From: Flammeovirgaceae bacterium
Lineage (GTDB): Bacteria; Bacteroidota; Bacteroidia; Cytophagales; MED-G16
Direction of reading: 5' to 3'
Length of the DNA stretch: 7,267 nucleotides
NCBI GenBank assembly: GCA_002696995.1
Contig: NZUF01000020.1
Location: forward strand, 1-7,267
The position numbers were made by a program, and so were the translations under genes. Shown piece after piece: positions 1-7,226 of this stretch. A model generated the notes under the pieces. That model had not been told where the DNA came from. It searched no databases and worked only from the letters and a program-made list of their open reading frames with translations. The number at the start of each line of letters is the position of its first letter. Position 1 is the stretch's first letter.

Positions 1-203
1 ACATAATATTCAAATGGATTATTCTTATTAACTGCTATATCAGAAACTCTTCCAGAAGTTAATGCGGGACCAACAGATCTCCACTTTAATGCATTAATTG
101 AAACCTTTTCAAGATGGTTCTCAATTATTTTATTTTTTTTCTGGGATAATAAATCCTCTTGACTTGAAATAATTAAAAAGAATAGTATGTAAAAAAATCT
201 CAT
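1..203 (-). CDS. VPS10/sortilin-like BNR-repeat secreted protein, N-terminal fragment
   Basis: Only the first 67 codons are in the window; the gene continues past the left edge. The reading frame opens with ATG at 203 and has no stop to position 1. The N-terminus is a hydrophobic signal-peptide-like stretch (residues 2-13, rich in Phe, Ile and Leu), followed by a polar linker. Then comes LKWRSVGPALTSGRVSDIAV (about residues 39-58). That pattern is typical of the opening blade of the WD40/YVTN/BNR-repeat proteins of Bacteroidota that are often annotated as VPS10 domain or glycosyl hydrolase-like proteins. Such proteins usually run to about 900-1100 residues and are exported; their substrates are mostly unknown and the glycosidase label is not proven. 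The gene starts 35 bp after the S9 peptidase stop on the same strand, so co-transcription is likely. An A8 run lies near codons 21-24. The family call rests on a short segment. Confidence 0.72.
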   Translation of the reverse strand, partial: MRFFYILFFLIISSQEDLLSQKKNKIIENHLEKVSINALKWRSVGPALTSGRVSDIAVNKNNPFEYY

Positions 204-238
204 CTTTGGTCTGTTTAGGTTAATTAGTTTTTAAGTTT

Positions 239-2647
239 TTAGTTAATTTTCAGCTTTACATTATCAGGCTTCACATTATTATTTTTAACATATTTCTCTA
301 GCCAAGAGTCCATCTCATAAAGCATATGCAAAATAGATTCCTTTGCTCTGTAACCATGACTTTCTTTTGGTAACATCACGAGCTTTGATGTTCCACCGTG
401 ACCCTTTATTGCATTAAAAAATCTTATACTTTGAACAGGGAAAGTACCAGAATTGTTATCCTCTTCACCATGAATTAAAAGTAATGGCTCATTAACTTTA
501 TCTGAGTGCATGAAAGGAGACATATAATTATATAATTCGGGAGCTTCCCAGTAAGTCCTCTCCTCTCTCTGGAACCCAAAAGGAGTAAAAGTTCTATTAT
601 AAGCACCACTCCTAGCAATTCCAGCAGCAAATAAATCTGAGTGAGCAAGCAGGTTAGCAGTCATAAAGGCACCATATGAATGTCCTCCAACTCCAACTCT
701 GTCTCTGTCTCCAATACCCATATCTGAAATTTTATCAATAGCGGCCTTTGCGTTCATAACCAACTGATCTCTAAAAGAATCATTAGGCTGATCACCATCA
801 AATCCAACTATAGGCATCTCCGTACTCGCCATAACAGCATATCCTCTCAAAGCCCAGAAGATAGGTGACCCATAACTAATTCTAGTAAACCTATAAGGTG
901 AATTTCTTACCTGACTTGCAACTTTCTTAGAGGTATATTCTCTTGGGTATGCCCATATCAAAACAGGAAGTCTTCCCTCTTTATCTGGGTTATATGATTC
1001 TAATGTATACACAATAGAGCTAAGGTCAATTCCGTCATCTCTCTTATAATTAATTACTTCTTTCTTTAGTTGTTCTAACTTTTTATAAGGATTCTCAAAA
1101 AAAGTGATTTGCTTTATATCTTTTGAACTTAAGTTTCTAATAAAATAATTTGGATTATCTGTCTTAGATTCTCTAGAAGTTATTAAGTTCTTTGAGTCAT
1201 TTCCTGCTAATTTTATTGGTCTCTCATAGTACGGAGCTTCTGATCTAAATAAAATGTTAGTCTCAAGTGATTTTAAATTTAATTGACTTAAAAAAGGCCT
1301 ATACCCTTCAGAAGAACCACCCTGTCCTATCATATAAACAGAATTTTTCTTTATCTCTACAACATTTCTGTTAAACTTATTAGATGTTAATACCGGAGAA
1401 CCTGGGTCAGAATAAATATCATCATACTGTCTATTAAATAGGGTTTTTACTATAGTTCTTGAGTCAGTATCTATTAGTGAAGTAATCTCATTTCTATTTT
1501 TCCATAATCTCTCTCCAAGTAGTGCCTCATTTCCCGTACCCCATATTATATTTCTAAACCTAAGTTTTGTCCTAACGAGTTCTTTCTTTTCTGAAGTAAA
1601 TGGACTAGATAAAGTATAGACAATATCCCTATTTTCAGTTATTACCTTTGGGTCTCCTCCGTCATTTGCCTCAACCCAGTAAAGTTCACTACCCATATCA
1701 TTCCTCCAAGAGACAGATCTTTTCCCAGTTCTTGTCGCGTCAAAACCCTTAGGCCTTACCTCATCAAGTGGTATATCAGCTATCAAACTGATTGTGCCAC
1801 TAACCATATTTTTTACGTCAACAACATATGGAAACCTATAATATGGCACTAAGTATGAAAATGGTTTTTTTATAGTCTTAGTCATTAAAAATTCATTATC
1901 TGGAGAAAGATCATAATCTTTAATAATTCCATTTTGAATCATCTCAGAAGAGCCATTTAATGATATTTTATGAAGTTCTACAGAAGCATAATGCTCAAAT
2001 TGTATCTCATCATTTTTATTTTTAATAAGATCTTGATAAGTCCTAGATGGTGCATTTTGGTCTGTAGTCTCTTGGACTATTGGACCAGATGGGACAGAGC
2101 TAATAATAGGCTTCTTTTTATTAGAACGTAAACTCACAAGAAGTTCATCACTCGAATTATACCACCGGAATGGACTATTAAGAATATCATTGATATATCT
2201 ATCTGATATCTTCTTAGATGTTTTTGATTTTATATCAAGCACCCATAGCTCAACTCCATCATCTGTAGTATTAGTAAAAGCAATTCTTTTTTCATCAGGA
2301 GACCACTGAAAAAATGAAAACTTTCCATTTAAAGGAAAATCTACTGAGATATTCTCTCCGGAATTTGTATAGAGTAGTGAAAACGACTTATAATATGTCA
2401 TTCTAGATGATGTGTACCTGACAGGATCTAATCTGGTTCCAGCAATTCTCAGCTCGTCTTTAGCTAGTTCATCGATAGACTGGTAACCGTCTCTATTTAA
2501 AACCAAACCTAAATCACCATCCTTAGTTAGGCTTATGGTTGGTTGTGGATCAGCTTCAATTAATGATCTGATTACATCAGGAGGTATTTTATAATCTTGA
2601 GATAATAGAGGGAAATAAATTAAGAGTAGGAATAGTATTTTTTTCAT
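239..2647 (-). CDS. S9 family serine peptidase, glutamyl endopeptidase-like
   Basis: This 802-residue protein is a secreted prolyl-oligopeptidase-superfamily peptidase. Residues 1-16 look like a signal peptide (MKK, then a Leu/Phe/Ile core, then LLSQ), pointing to the periplasm or exterior. Residues of about 30-530 are the expected beta-propeller that limits access to the active site. They include a region near 185-220 with SGPIVQ and RTYQDL that I recognise from relatives of the plant chloroplast glutamyl endopeptidase (CGEP). The alpha/beta hydrolase domain follows, with LPVLIWAYP (Pro561) at its start. The catalytic triad is visible as Ser657 in GGHSYGAFM, Asp730 in IHGEEDNN and His764 in ESHGY, all intact. 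ARSGAYNRT and TPFGFQ after the nucleophile also match this subgroup. Cleavage after Glu is inferred from family membership, not read from the sequence. A hydrophilic tail of about 15 residues (KNNN to KIN) ends the protein. The ATG is chosen because it places the signal peptide at the N-terminus. The gene lies 23 bp after the small barrel gene. Confidence 0.93.
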   Translation of the reverse strand: MKKILFLLLIYFPLLSQDYKIPPDVIRSLIEADPQPTISLTKDGDLGLVLNRDGYQSIDELAKDELRIAGTRLDPVRYTSSRMTYYKSFSLLYTNSGENISVDFPLNGKFSFFQWSPDEKRIAFTNTTDDGVELWVLDIKSKTSKKISDRYINDILNSPFRWYNSSDELLVSLRSNKKKPIISSVPSGPIVQETTDQNAPSRTYQDLIKNKNDEIQFEHYASVELHKISLNGSSEMIQNGIIKDYDLSPDNEFLMTKTIKKPFSYLVPYYRFPYVVDVKNMVSGTISLIADIPLDEVRPKGFDATRTGKRSVSWRNDMGSELYWVEANDGGDPKVITENRDIVYTLSSPFTSEKKELVRTKLRFRNIIWGTGNEALLGERLWKNRNEITSLIDTDSRTIVKTLFNRQYDDIYSDPGSPVLTSNKFNRNVVEIKKNSVYMIGQGGSSEGYRPFLSQLNLKSLETNILFRSEAPYYERPIKLAGNDSKNLITSRESKTDNPNYFIRNLSSKDIKQITFFENPYKKLEQLKKEVINYKRDDGIDLSSIVYTLESYNPDKEGRLPVLIWAYPREYTSKKVASQVRNSPYRFTRISYGSPIFWALRGYAVMASTEMPIVGFDGDQPNDSFRDQLVMNAKAAIDKISDMGIGDRDRVGVGGHSYGAFMTANLLAHSDLFAAGIARSGAYNRTFTPFGFQREERTYWEAPELYNYMSPFMHSDKVNEPLLLIHGEEDNNSGTFPVQSIRFFNAIKGHGGTSKLVMLPKESHGYRAKESILHMLYEMDSWLEKYVKNNNVKPDNVKLKIN

Positions 2648-2670
2648 ATGTTAAAATAATAAATATTTAA

Positions 2671-3237
2671 CTAAAACCTATAACCAATCATTATACCTCC
2701 TCTGTATGGTATCCATTGTGCACTAAAATTAACATTTGAATCAATATCATATCTTGTCCCTGTATTCTTCTCAAAACCTTCGTAAGTGGCCTTAGACCAA
2801 CCTCCTCCAATAAACGCATCCACTAACCATCTGTCCTTAAACTGCCACTGGTACCCTGCAGATATTCCTGCAAAAAGGATATATCCGTACTGGTACTTGT
2901 TCTGGGAAGCATAAGTTGAATTCTTTGAAAGTTTGAACATGCCGTAGCCAAAATGAGTACCAAAGTATAAGCCATCATTCACATTATTAATATAATATCT
3001 AACCTCGGGAATTATCTGATTAAATACATAGGGTCTAGATGAAAATTTATCAATTGTCACAGAATTCCAAAATGACATTGTAGCGTCAAGTTGAAAAGTA
3101 AACTTTTTAGATAAAGGAACTTCTATGCCTATTCCAGGAACACCAACTAATGATGTGGCACCATTGAGTTTTATATAAGTTTGAGAGTAAACATTATAGC
3201 TAAAAAAAAAGAGAAATAATAATAACCTTGTCTTCAT
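2671..3237 (-). CDS. Small outer-membrane beta-barrel protein, possibly DUF3575-like
   Basis: This 188-residue protein begins with a clear signal peptide (residues 1-18, a Leu/Phe core ending VYS, then Gln19). The rest alternates hydrophobic and polar residues with many aromatics and glycines, as in an outer-membrane beta-barrel of about eight strands. The order of features (EVRYYINN, then GLYFGTHFGYG, then GISAGYQW, then GGGWSKATYEG) resembles the DUF3575 family of Bacteroidota. The protein ends in GGIMIGYRF; a C-terminal Phe is a typical signal for BAM-mediated membrane insertion. No catalytic motif is visible and the function is unknown. I choose the ATG at 3237. A TTG three bases upstream (3240) would add one residue but is less likely. 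The ATG overlaps the porin stop by one base as TGATG, so translation is probably coupled to the porin. A T9 run encodes Phe10-12 inside the signal peptide. Confidence 0.85.
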   Translation of the reverse strand: MKTRLLLFLFFFSYNVYSQTYIKLNGATSLVGVPGIGIEVPLSKKFTFQLDATMSFWNSVTIDKFSSRPYVFNQIIPEVRYYINNVNDGLYFGTHFGYGMFKLSKNSTYASQNKYQYGYILFAGISAGYQWQFKDRWLVDAFIGGGWSKATYEGFEKNTGTRYDIDSNVNFSAQWIPYRGGIMIGYRF

Positions 3238-5126
3238 CAATTAAAGAAATACCACTTTACTCCTAAATCTAATACTTTTTTCTGAGCAGGATAGTAAGGT
3301 GTGACAAAATATCCATCAAATTTATCAAATTGACTAAAATGAGTCATCTTTAGAAAAACTCTAAAATTCTTTACTTGCATACCAAAGAACAGATTTAACC
3401 TTAAATTTCTCTCTAAAAGAAAATCATTTTGAATATAAAATGTCTGTAATGAAGGCTCGTAAGCATTCCCATAGTATTCTGACAACAGATATGCATTCAC
3501 TCCAAACTGAACCGGAATTGAGTTATCAAACCATTGTCCACTATAATATAACCTTGAATACAAGTGGTGTTTTGGGATACTTAATATCTCATCTGAAGAT
3601 TTTGATACGGTATTATATGAATACCTACTCTCTAAGTTTAGAGTCTTATTAAAGAAGTTAATATTAAAATTAATCCCAAATTGATTATTAAATAAAACCT
3701 CATTATGTTGGGTTGGCAGTCTCTCGTTTGAAAAGTAGATATAGTCCTTAACTGAAGTCATTCTGATGAATGGAGAGAATAAAATGTGTTTTGAACTAAC
3801 CTTTAGATTAGCCTCTAATGAGTTAATAAATGATGAATTAAAATCATTATCCCACTCAAAGTGATTTCCAGAGTATAAAGTGTGAAATAAGGTAGGCACA
3901 TGTAATCCGCTGTAGTAACTCACATCTAAAACTTTTGATTCTATTTTTCCAAGGAGACTGTAGTCACCAGTCGTCTTTAACTTAAAGTCTGCAAGAATAT
4001 CAAATTGACTTTTAGAAAGGTTAATTATTCCTCCAAGATAAAACTCATTAAATTTATTAGATTCTAAATCATCGGTATATCTATAGTTAAAGGTTTTATA
4101 ATTAGCATAAAAATTATAATTGACATCACCTAATAGCCCTCTGATTCCAGCCATATTATTTAGTGACTTTATCTTAACTGAGTCTGAGGTAAAAGTATTA
4201 TTAAGAAAAAAATTATTATAAAAAGCACTATTTTCAATATAATTTTCATCTAAGTAATCAACTTGCTGAGTATTATATCTAAGGTCGTTATATATCTCAA
4301 GGCCATCAACTAATTTATAATTTATAAAAATGTTTAACCTTCTTCTTCTCTCAAGATTCTCAATATTATTTAATCTTGTACTAAAGTCATTATAAATGAA
4401 AAACTCTAATGGAAGAGAGTCAGTGACTACATCCACACCACCATTACCTAAAATTTGATGTTTGAAAGAAACAAAATCTGAGTATAACGTTAATTTTTCA
4501 TCTTCAGATTTATGATAAATAAATAACTTAAAAAGTGAAGAGTTTATGTTTTTATCACCTTTAGCTTTAGAAGCCGCAACCTGTTTATCAGAAGAAATTC
4601 TATGAATATCAAAACCAATATTCCAGTTTTTGTTAATATTTCTAGAAAATACAAAATCAACCATAGACCTTCCATTTCCTCCAAAAAACAGAGATAAATC
4701 TATATATGGTGATTTTGTATCATAAAATTTTGCTTGAGATGAAAATAGGTAATAATTCTCTAGTGAATTTATTCCTGGAGTAACTGAAAAGGTTGAAGTA
4801 TTATAATTAAATATATTATTTAGAGGAGTTCCAATATTACCTAGGCTCTGGTATTTAAAATGATTTATTTCATCAAATGAAACTTTTTCAATATTTGTTA
4901 GTGAAGAATCTAAAGTAATAAATGTAGTGTCTCCTGAAAGAAAATTATCCTTGGACATATATCTAGAAGTGGTCATACCATATATAGTCTTCGTTGAGTC
5001 ATCTAAAATAGTTCTAGATTTCTCTTCTTTATTTTCACTTCCTCTATTATTAATATTTTGTCCCCTCTGCTGTGACATCACATCTATGCTTAAGAAGATT
5101 AAAATGATAGAAAAGTATGCTCTCAT
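3237..5126 (-). CDS. Putative porin, Bacteroidota Porin_10 type
   Basis: This is a 629-residue exported protein predicted to be a large outer-membrane beta-barrel. Residues 1-18 form a signal peptide (MRAYFSIILIFLSIDVMS, then Gln-Gln). A low-complexity polar stretch rich in Asn, Glu and Lys follows to about residue 40. The next part carries TKTIYGMTTSRY, YQSLGNIGTPLNN, FYDTKSPYIDL, GGNGRSMVDFVFSRNINKNW and HRISSDKQ. This ordered set matches the N-terminal half of the family annotated as 'putative porin' in Bacteroidota. The remainder has alternating polar and aromatic strands with Asn/Asp-rich turns and ends in GVKWYFFN. Substrate specificity cannot be inferred. The start ATG is 3 bp after the lpxK stop (TAAGGTATG). 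I found no Bacteroidota -7 element in the 70 bp before it, so transcription with lpxK is likely. The stop shares one base with the next gene's start. Confidence 0.86.
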   Translation of the reverse strand: MRAYFSIILIFLSIDVMSQQRGQNINNRGSENKEEKSRTILDDSTKTIYGMTTSRYMSKDNFLSGDTTFITLDSSLTNIEKVSFDEINHFKYQSLGNIGTPLNNIFNYNTSTFSVTPGINSLENYYLFSSQAKFYDTKSPYIDLSLFFGGNGRSMVDFVFSRNINKNWNIGFDIHRISSDKQVAASKAKGDKNINSSLFKLFIYHKSEDEKLTLYSDFVSFKHQILGNGGVDVVTDSLPLEFFIYNDFSTRLNNIENLERRRRLNIFINYKLVDGLEIYNDLRYNTQQVDYLDENYIENSAFYNNFFLNNTFTSDSVKIKSLNNMAGIRGLLGDVNYNFYANYKTFNYRYTDDLESNKFNEFYLGGIINLSKSQFDILADFKLKTTGDYSLLGKIESKVLDVSYYSGLHVPTLFHTLYSGNHFEWDNDFNSSFINSLEANLKVSSKHILFSPFIRMTSVKDYIYFSNERLPTQHNEVLFNNQFGINFNINFFNKTLNLESRYSYNTVSKSSDEILSIPKHHLYSRLYYSGQWFDNSIPVQFGVNAYLLSEYYGNAYEPSLQTFYIQNDFLLERNLRLNLFFGMQVKNFRVFLKMTHFSQFDKFDGYFVTPYYPAQKKVLDLGVKWYFFN

Positions 5127-5129
5127 ACC

Positions 5130-6128
5130 TTAGATATATTCAGATAATTTATTTTTAAATAGAAATTTAATTTGAATTGGAATATAATATACGCTATAAG
5201 GGTCTAATAAATTTGAAAATTCACATATTTTAACAGCATCTTTCTCAGTCATTATCAATGAGACATCATCATCAAGAATCTCCGTTATTGTAAGGATTTC
5301 ATTCTTTGTGTATACATGGTGGTCGTCAAATTTTATTTTTTTAATTACTTCATGTTTTGATTTAATAAAATCAAAAAAATTATTAGGATAAGCTATCGAT
5401 GATATAACAACTACTTTATTAAATAATTTAGAGCCAAATAACCTAACTGAATTCAGATATTCTGTTTTAGTAAATAATATTGGAGCTTTCTTATCAGAAT
5501 ATTTTTGAGATTTAGTTATGAAGTTTCTTCTTTCTTCAATGCCCATATCATTAGGACAATTTGAATATATAAGAATATCTGCTCTTTTAGCGTTTTTTCT
5601 AGATTCTCTAAGCATTCCCATTGGAAAAACATGATCATTAAAGAAAGGTCTGTTGTATGATGATATAAGGATATCTACATCTTTCTTAAAAGAATGGTTT
5701 TGGAAAGCATCATCCATTATAATATAATTAATATCATTATTATCACAGTACTCTAGTGCATCATTCCTATTCTCAGATACCATTACCTTAGAATGATCAC
5801 TGAATTTATTTAAGTATTGAGTAGGCTCATCCCCAATTGATTTAGGATTATCCTTTTCACTTGCAATAATAAACCCTCTTGATTTCCTCTTATAACCTCT
5901 ACTAACTATAGAAAAAAATATTTTTTTTTTAATATAATACCTAGAAATATATTCTACAGTTGGAGTCTTACCAGACCCTCCCATAATTAAGTTTCCAACG
6001 GAAATTATTTTAGATTTATATATTTTAGGTTTAAGTATTCCTGAATCGTATAAAAAATTTCTTAGACTTGTAAAAAATCGAAATATCTGAGAAATTGGAA
6101 AAAATAAAATATTTTTGAAAAAATTCAT
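5130..6128 (-). CDS. lpxK: Tetraacyldisaccharide 4'-kinase (lipid A biosynthesis)
   Basis: LpxK phosphorylates the 4' position of the tetraacyldisaccharide 1-phosphate precursor using ATP, making lipid IVA at the inner face of the cytoplasmic membrane. The 332-residue length suits the Bacteroidota form. A hydrophobic, aromatic N-terminal segment (residues 5-27) fits the membrane-associated helix of this family. SVGNLIMGGSGKTPT (43-57) is the Walker A region with Lys54 and Thr55. Further family motifs are SRGYKRKSRGF (76-86), GDEP (99-102), IMDDAFQ (137-143), the GMLRE segment (171-175), SSIAYP (243-248), FDDHHVY (267-273) and TEKDAVK (294-300). One deviation is Asn144 where the family usually has His (DDxFQH), with His one place later. 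An A10 run spans codons 67-70. The ATG at 6128 lies 5 bp from the opposing Nif3 ATG, so any promoter must lie inside the Nif3 gene; I found none that convinces. Confidence 0.96.
   Translation of the reverse strand: MNFFKNILFFPISQIFRFFTSLRNFLYDSGILKPKIYKSKIISVGNLIMGGSGKTPTVEYISRYYIKKKIFFSIVSRGYKRKSRGFIIASEKDNPKSIGDEPTQYLNKFSDHSKVMVSENRNDALEYCDNNDINYIIMDDAFQNHSFKKDVDILISSYNRPFFNDHVFPMGMLRESRKNAKRADILIYSNCPNDMGIEERRNFITKSQKYSDKKAPILFTKTEYLNSVRLFGSKLFNKVVVISSIAYPNNFFDFIKSKHEVIKKIKFDDHHVYTKNEILTITEILDDDVSLIMTEKDAVKICEFSNLLDPYSVYYIPIQIKFLFKNKLSEYI
6110..6117 (+). promoter_or_regulatory. Candidate Bacteroidota promoter -7 element for the Nif3 gene
   Basis: TATTTTTG at these positions fits the Bacteroidota housekeeping -7 consensus TAnnTTTG exactly. 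TCTG at 6086-6089, 20 bp upstream, is a three-of-four match to the -33 TTTG element at an accepted spacing. It would start transcription near 6123 and leave a leader of about 10 nt before the Nif3 ATG at 6134. It sits inside the first codons of lpxK on the other strand. The sequence is so AT-rich that such a match could arise by chance; this is inference from consensus only. Confidence 0.35.
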
Positions 6129-6133
6129 TGAAT

Positions 6134-7222
6134 ATGAAATTAAGTAAAATTATTGAATCTTTAGAGAAATGGGCTCCTCCAATTTACCAAGAGCATTATG
6201 ATAATTCTGGTCTTATGGTTGGAGATAAGGAATCATCAATCAATGGATGCCTTATTTCTTTAGATTGTACAGAGAAGGTTGTCGAAGAAGCAATAAACAA
6301 AAATTGTAACCTCATAGTCTCTCATCACCCAATAATTTTTGGTGGAATAAATTCAATTGACACTTCTCATTGGACAGGAAGGGTAATAACTAAAGCAATT
6401 CAAAATAATATAAACATATACGCGATTCATACTAACCTGGACAATATTATAGATGGTGTAAATAATAAAATATGTAGTATTTTAAATTTAAAAAACATAA
6501 AATTTTTAAAAGCCAAAGAAGGTTTCTCTAAAAAATTAGAAATATATATTCCAGAAAAGAACAAAGAGAAGTTCTTAGATAAAATTTACGATATAGGAGT
6601 TGGTCATATTGGAAAGTATAAAGAGTGTTCATTTCAACATAAAGGAAAAGGAACATTTATTCCTCAGAAAGAATCTAATCCTTCTCAAGGATCAGTAAAT
6701 AAGAAAGAAGAAATTGAGGAAATAAAATTAGAATTGTTTTTTGATTCTAAAGTAATGCGTAATGTTTTAGATGTTATCAACTCATCACACCCATATGACG
6801 AACCTAATTACTTTATAACAGACTCATTGATAAAATCAAGAGATGTAGGTTCAGGAATGATTGGAAATAGAAAAATTAAATTCAATGAGCTACTAAAAGA
6901 ACTAAAAGTAAAATTTGGATCTAAGTCTATAAAATACACTAAAATACTTAATGAAGATATAAGCAAAATTGCAGTTTGTGGTGGATCAGGTGGTTTTCTT
7001 GTTAATGATGCTATAAAAAAAGGTGCCGATGTCTTTATTACATCTGATTTCAAATATCATGATTTTTTTGAGGCTAATAATAAGATAGTATTGGTTGATA
7101 TAGGACACTATGAAAGTGAACAGTTTACAAAAGATTTAATATTTGAATTTTTAAACAAAAATTTAATTAATATTGCACTTCATTTAACAGATGAGAACAC
7201 AAATCCAATAAAATATTATTAA
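6134..7222 (+). CDS. Nif3-like dinuclear metal-centre protein (DUF34/YbgI/YqfO family)
   Basis: This 362-residue protein belongs to the Nif3 family, whose members form ring-shaped hexamers binding two metal ions per subunit. Some are labelled 'GTP cyclohydrolase 1 type 2 homologue', but their biochemical role is not firmly settled. The N-terminal half has APPIYQEHYDNSGLMVGD (about 14-31), SHHPIIFGG (His64, His65) and IHTNLDN (His99, Asp103). The C-terminal half has GGSGGF, ITSDFKYHDFFEA and DIGHYESEQ (His325, Glu329). His64, His65, Asp103, His325 and Glu329 are the expected metal ligands, all present. Between the halves, from about 120 to 235, lies the PII/CutA1-like insertion seen in longer (YqfO-type) members, recognisable by GVGHIGKYKECSF, GKGTFIP and HPYDEPNYFI. 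I choose ATG at 6134 because family proteins begin at this MKLSKII-like segment; a TTG two codons upstream (6128) would overlap the lpxK start by one base. Confidence 0.94.
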   Translation: MKLSKIIESLEKWAPPIYQEHYDNSGLMVGDKESSINGCLISLDCTEKVVEEAINKNCNLIVSHHPIIFGGINSIDTSHWTGRVITKAIQNNINIYAIHTNLDNIIDGVNNKICSILNLKNIKFLKAKEGFSKKLEIYIPEKNKEKFLDKIYDIGVGHIGKYKECSFQHKGKGTFIPQKESNPSQGSVNKKEEIEEIKLELFFDSKVMRNVLDVINSSHPYDEPNYFITDSLIKSRDVGSGMIGNRKIKFNELLKELKVKFGSKSIKYTKILNEDISKIAVCGGSGGFLVNDAIKKGADVFITSDFKYHDFFEANNKIVLVDIGHYESEQFTKDLIFEFLNKNLINIALHLTDENTNPIKYY

Positions 7223-7226
7223 GTAG

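Noticed and set aside
204..238. Possible regulatory site in the 35-bp gap between the S9 and VPS10-like genes
   Set aside because: No Shine-Dalgarno sequence, inverted repeat or full promoter pattern is visible; the A-rich bases before the ATG are normal for Bacteroidota.
2648..2670. Possible promoter or terminator in the 23-bp gap before the S9 gene
   Set aside because: The gap is pure AT-rich sequence without a stable hairpin. Nearby matches to TAnnTTTG on the minus strand are imperfect and lack a -33 partner.
3440..3652. Open frame of 70 codons on the plus strand inside the porin gene
   Set aside because: It lies wholly antisense to a well-supported porin frame, has no recognisable motif, and is explained by chance in AT-rich antisense sequence.
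4927..5133. Open frame of 68 codons on the plus strand with a hydrophobic middle
   Set aside because: It is antisense to the porin N-terminus, and its hydrophobic residues mirror the codons of that signal peptide and polar linker. No family resemblance.
6145..6152. Minus-strand TAATTTTA as a -7 element for lpxK
   Set aside because: It differs from TAnnTTTG at the final G, and no CAAA-like -33 lies at the right distance (about 6173-6176 reads GCTC-like sequence).
6808..7053. Open frame of 81 codons on the minus strand inside the Nif3 gene
   Set aside because: It is antisense to conserved Nif3 motifs and its composition (Ser, Pro, Leu and Phe rich) is typical of a reverse-strand shadow.
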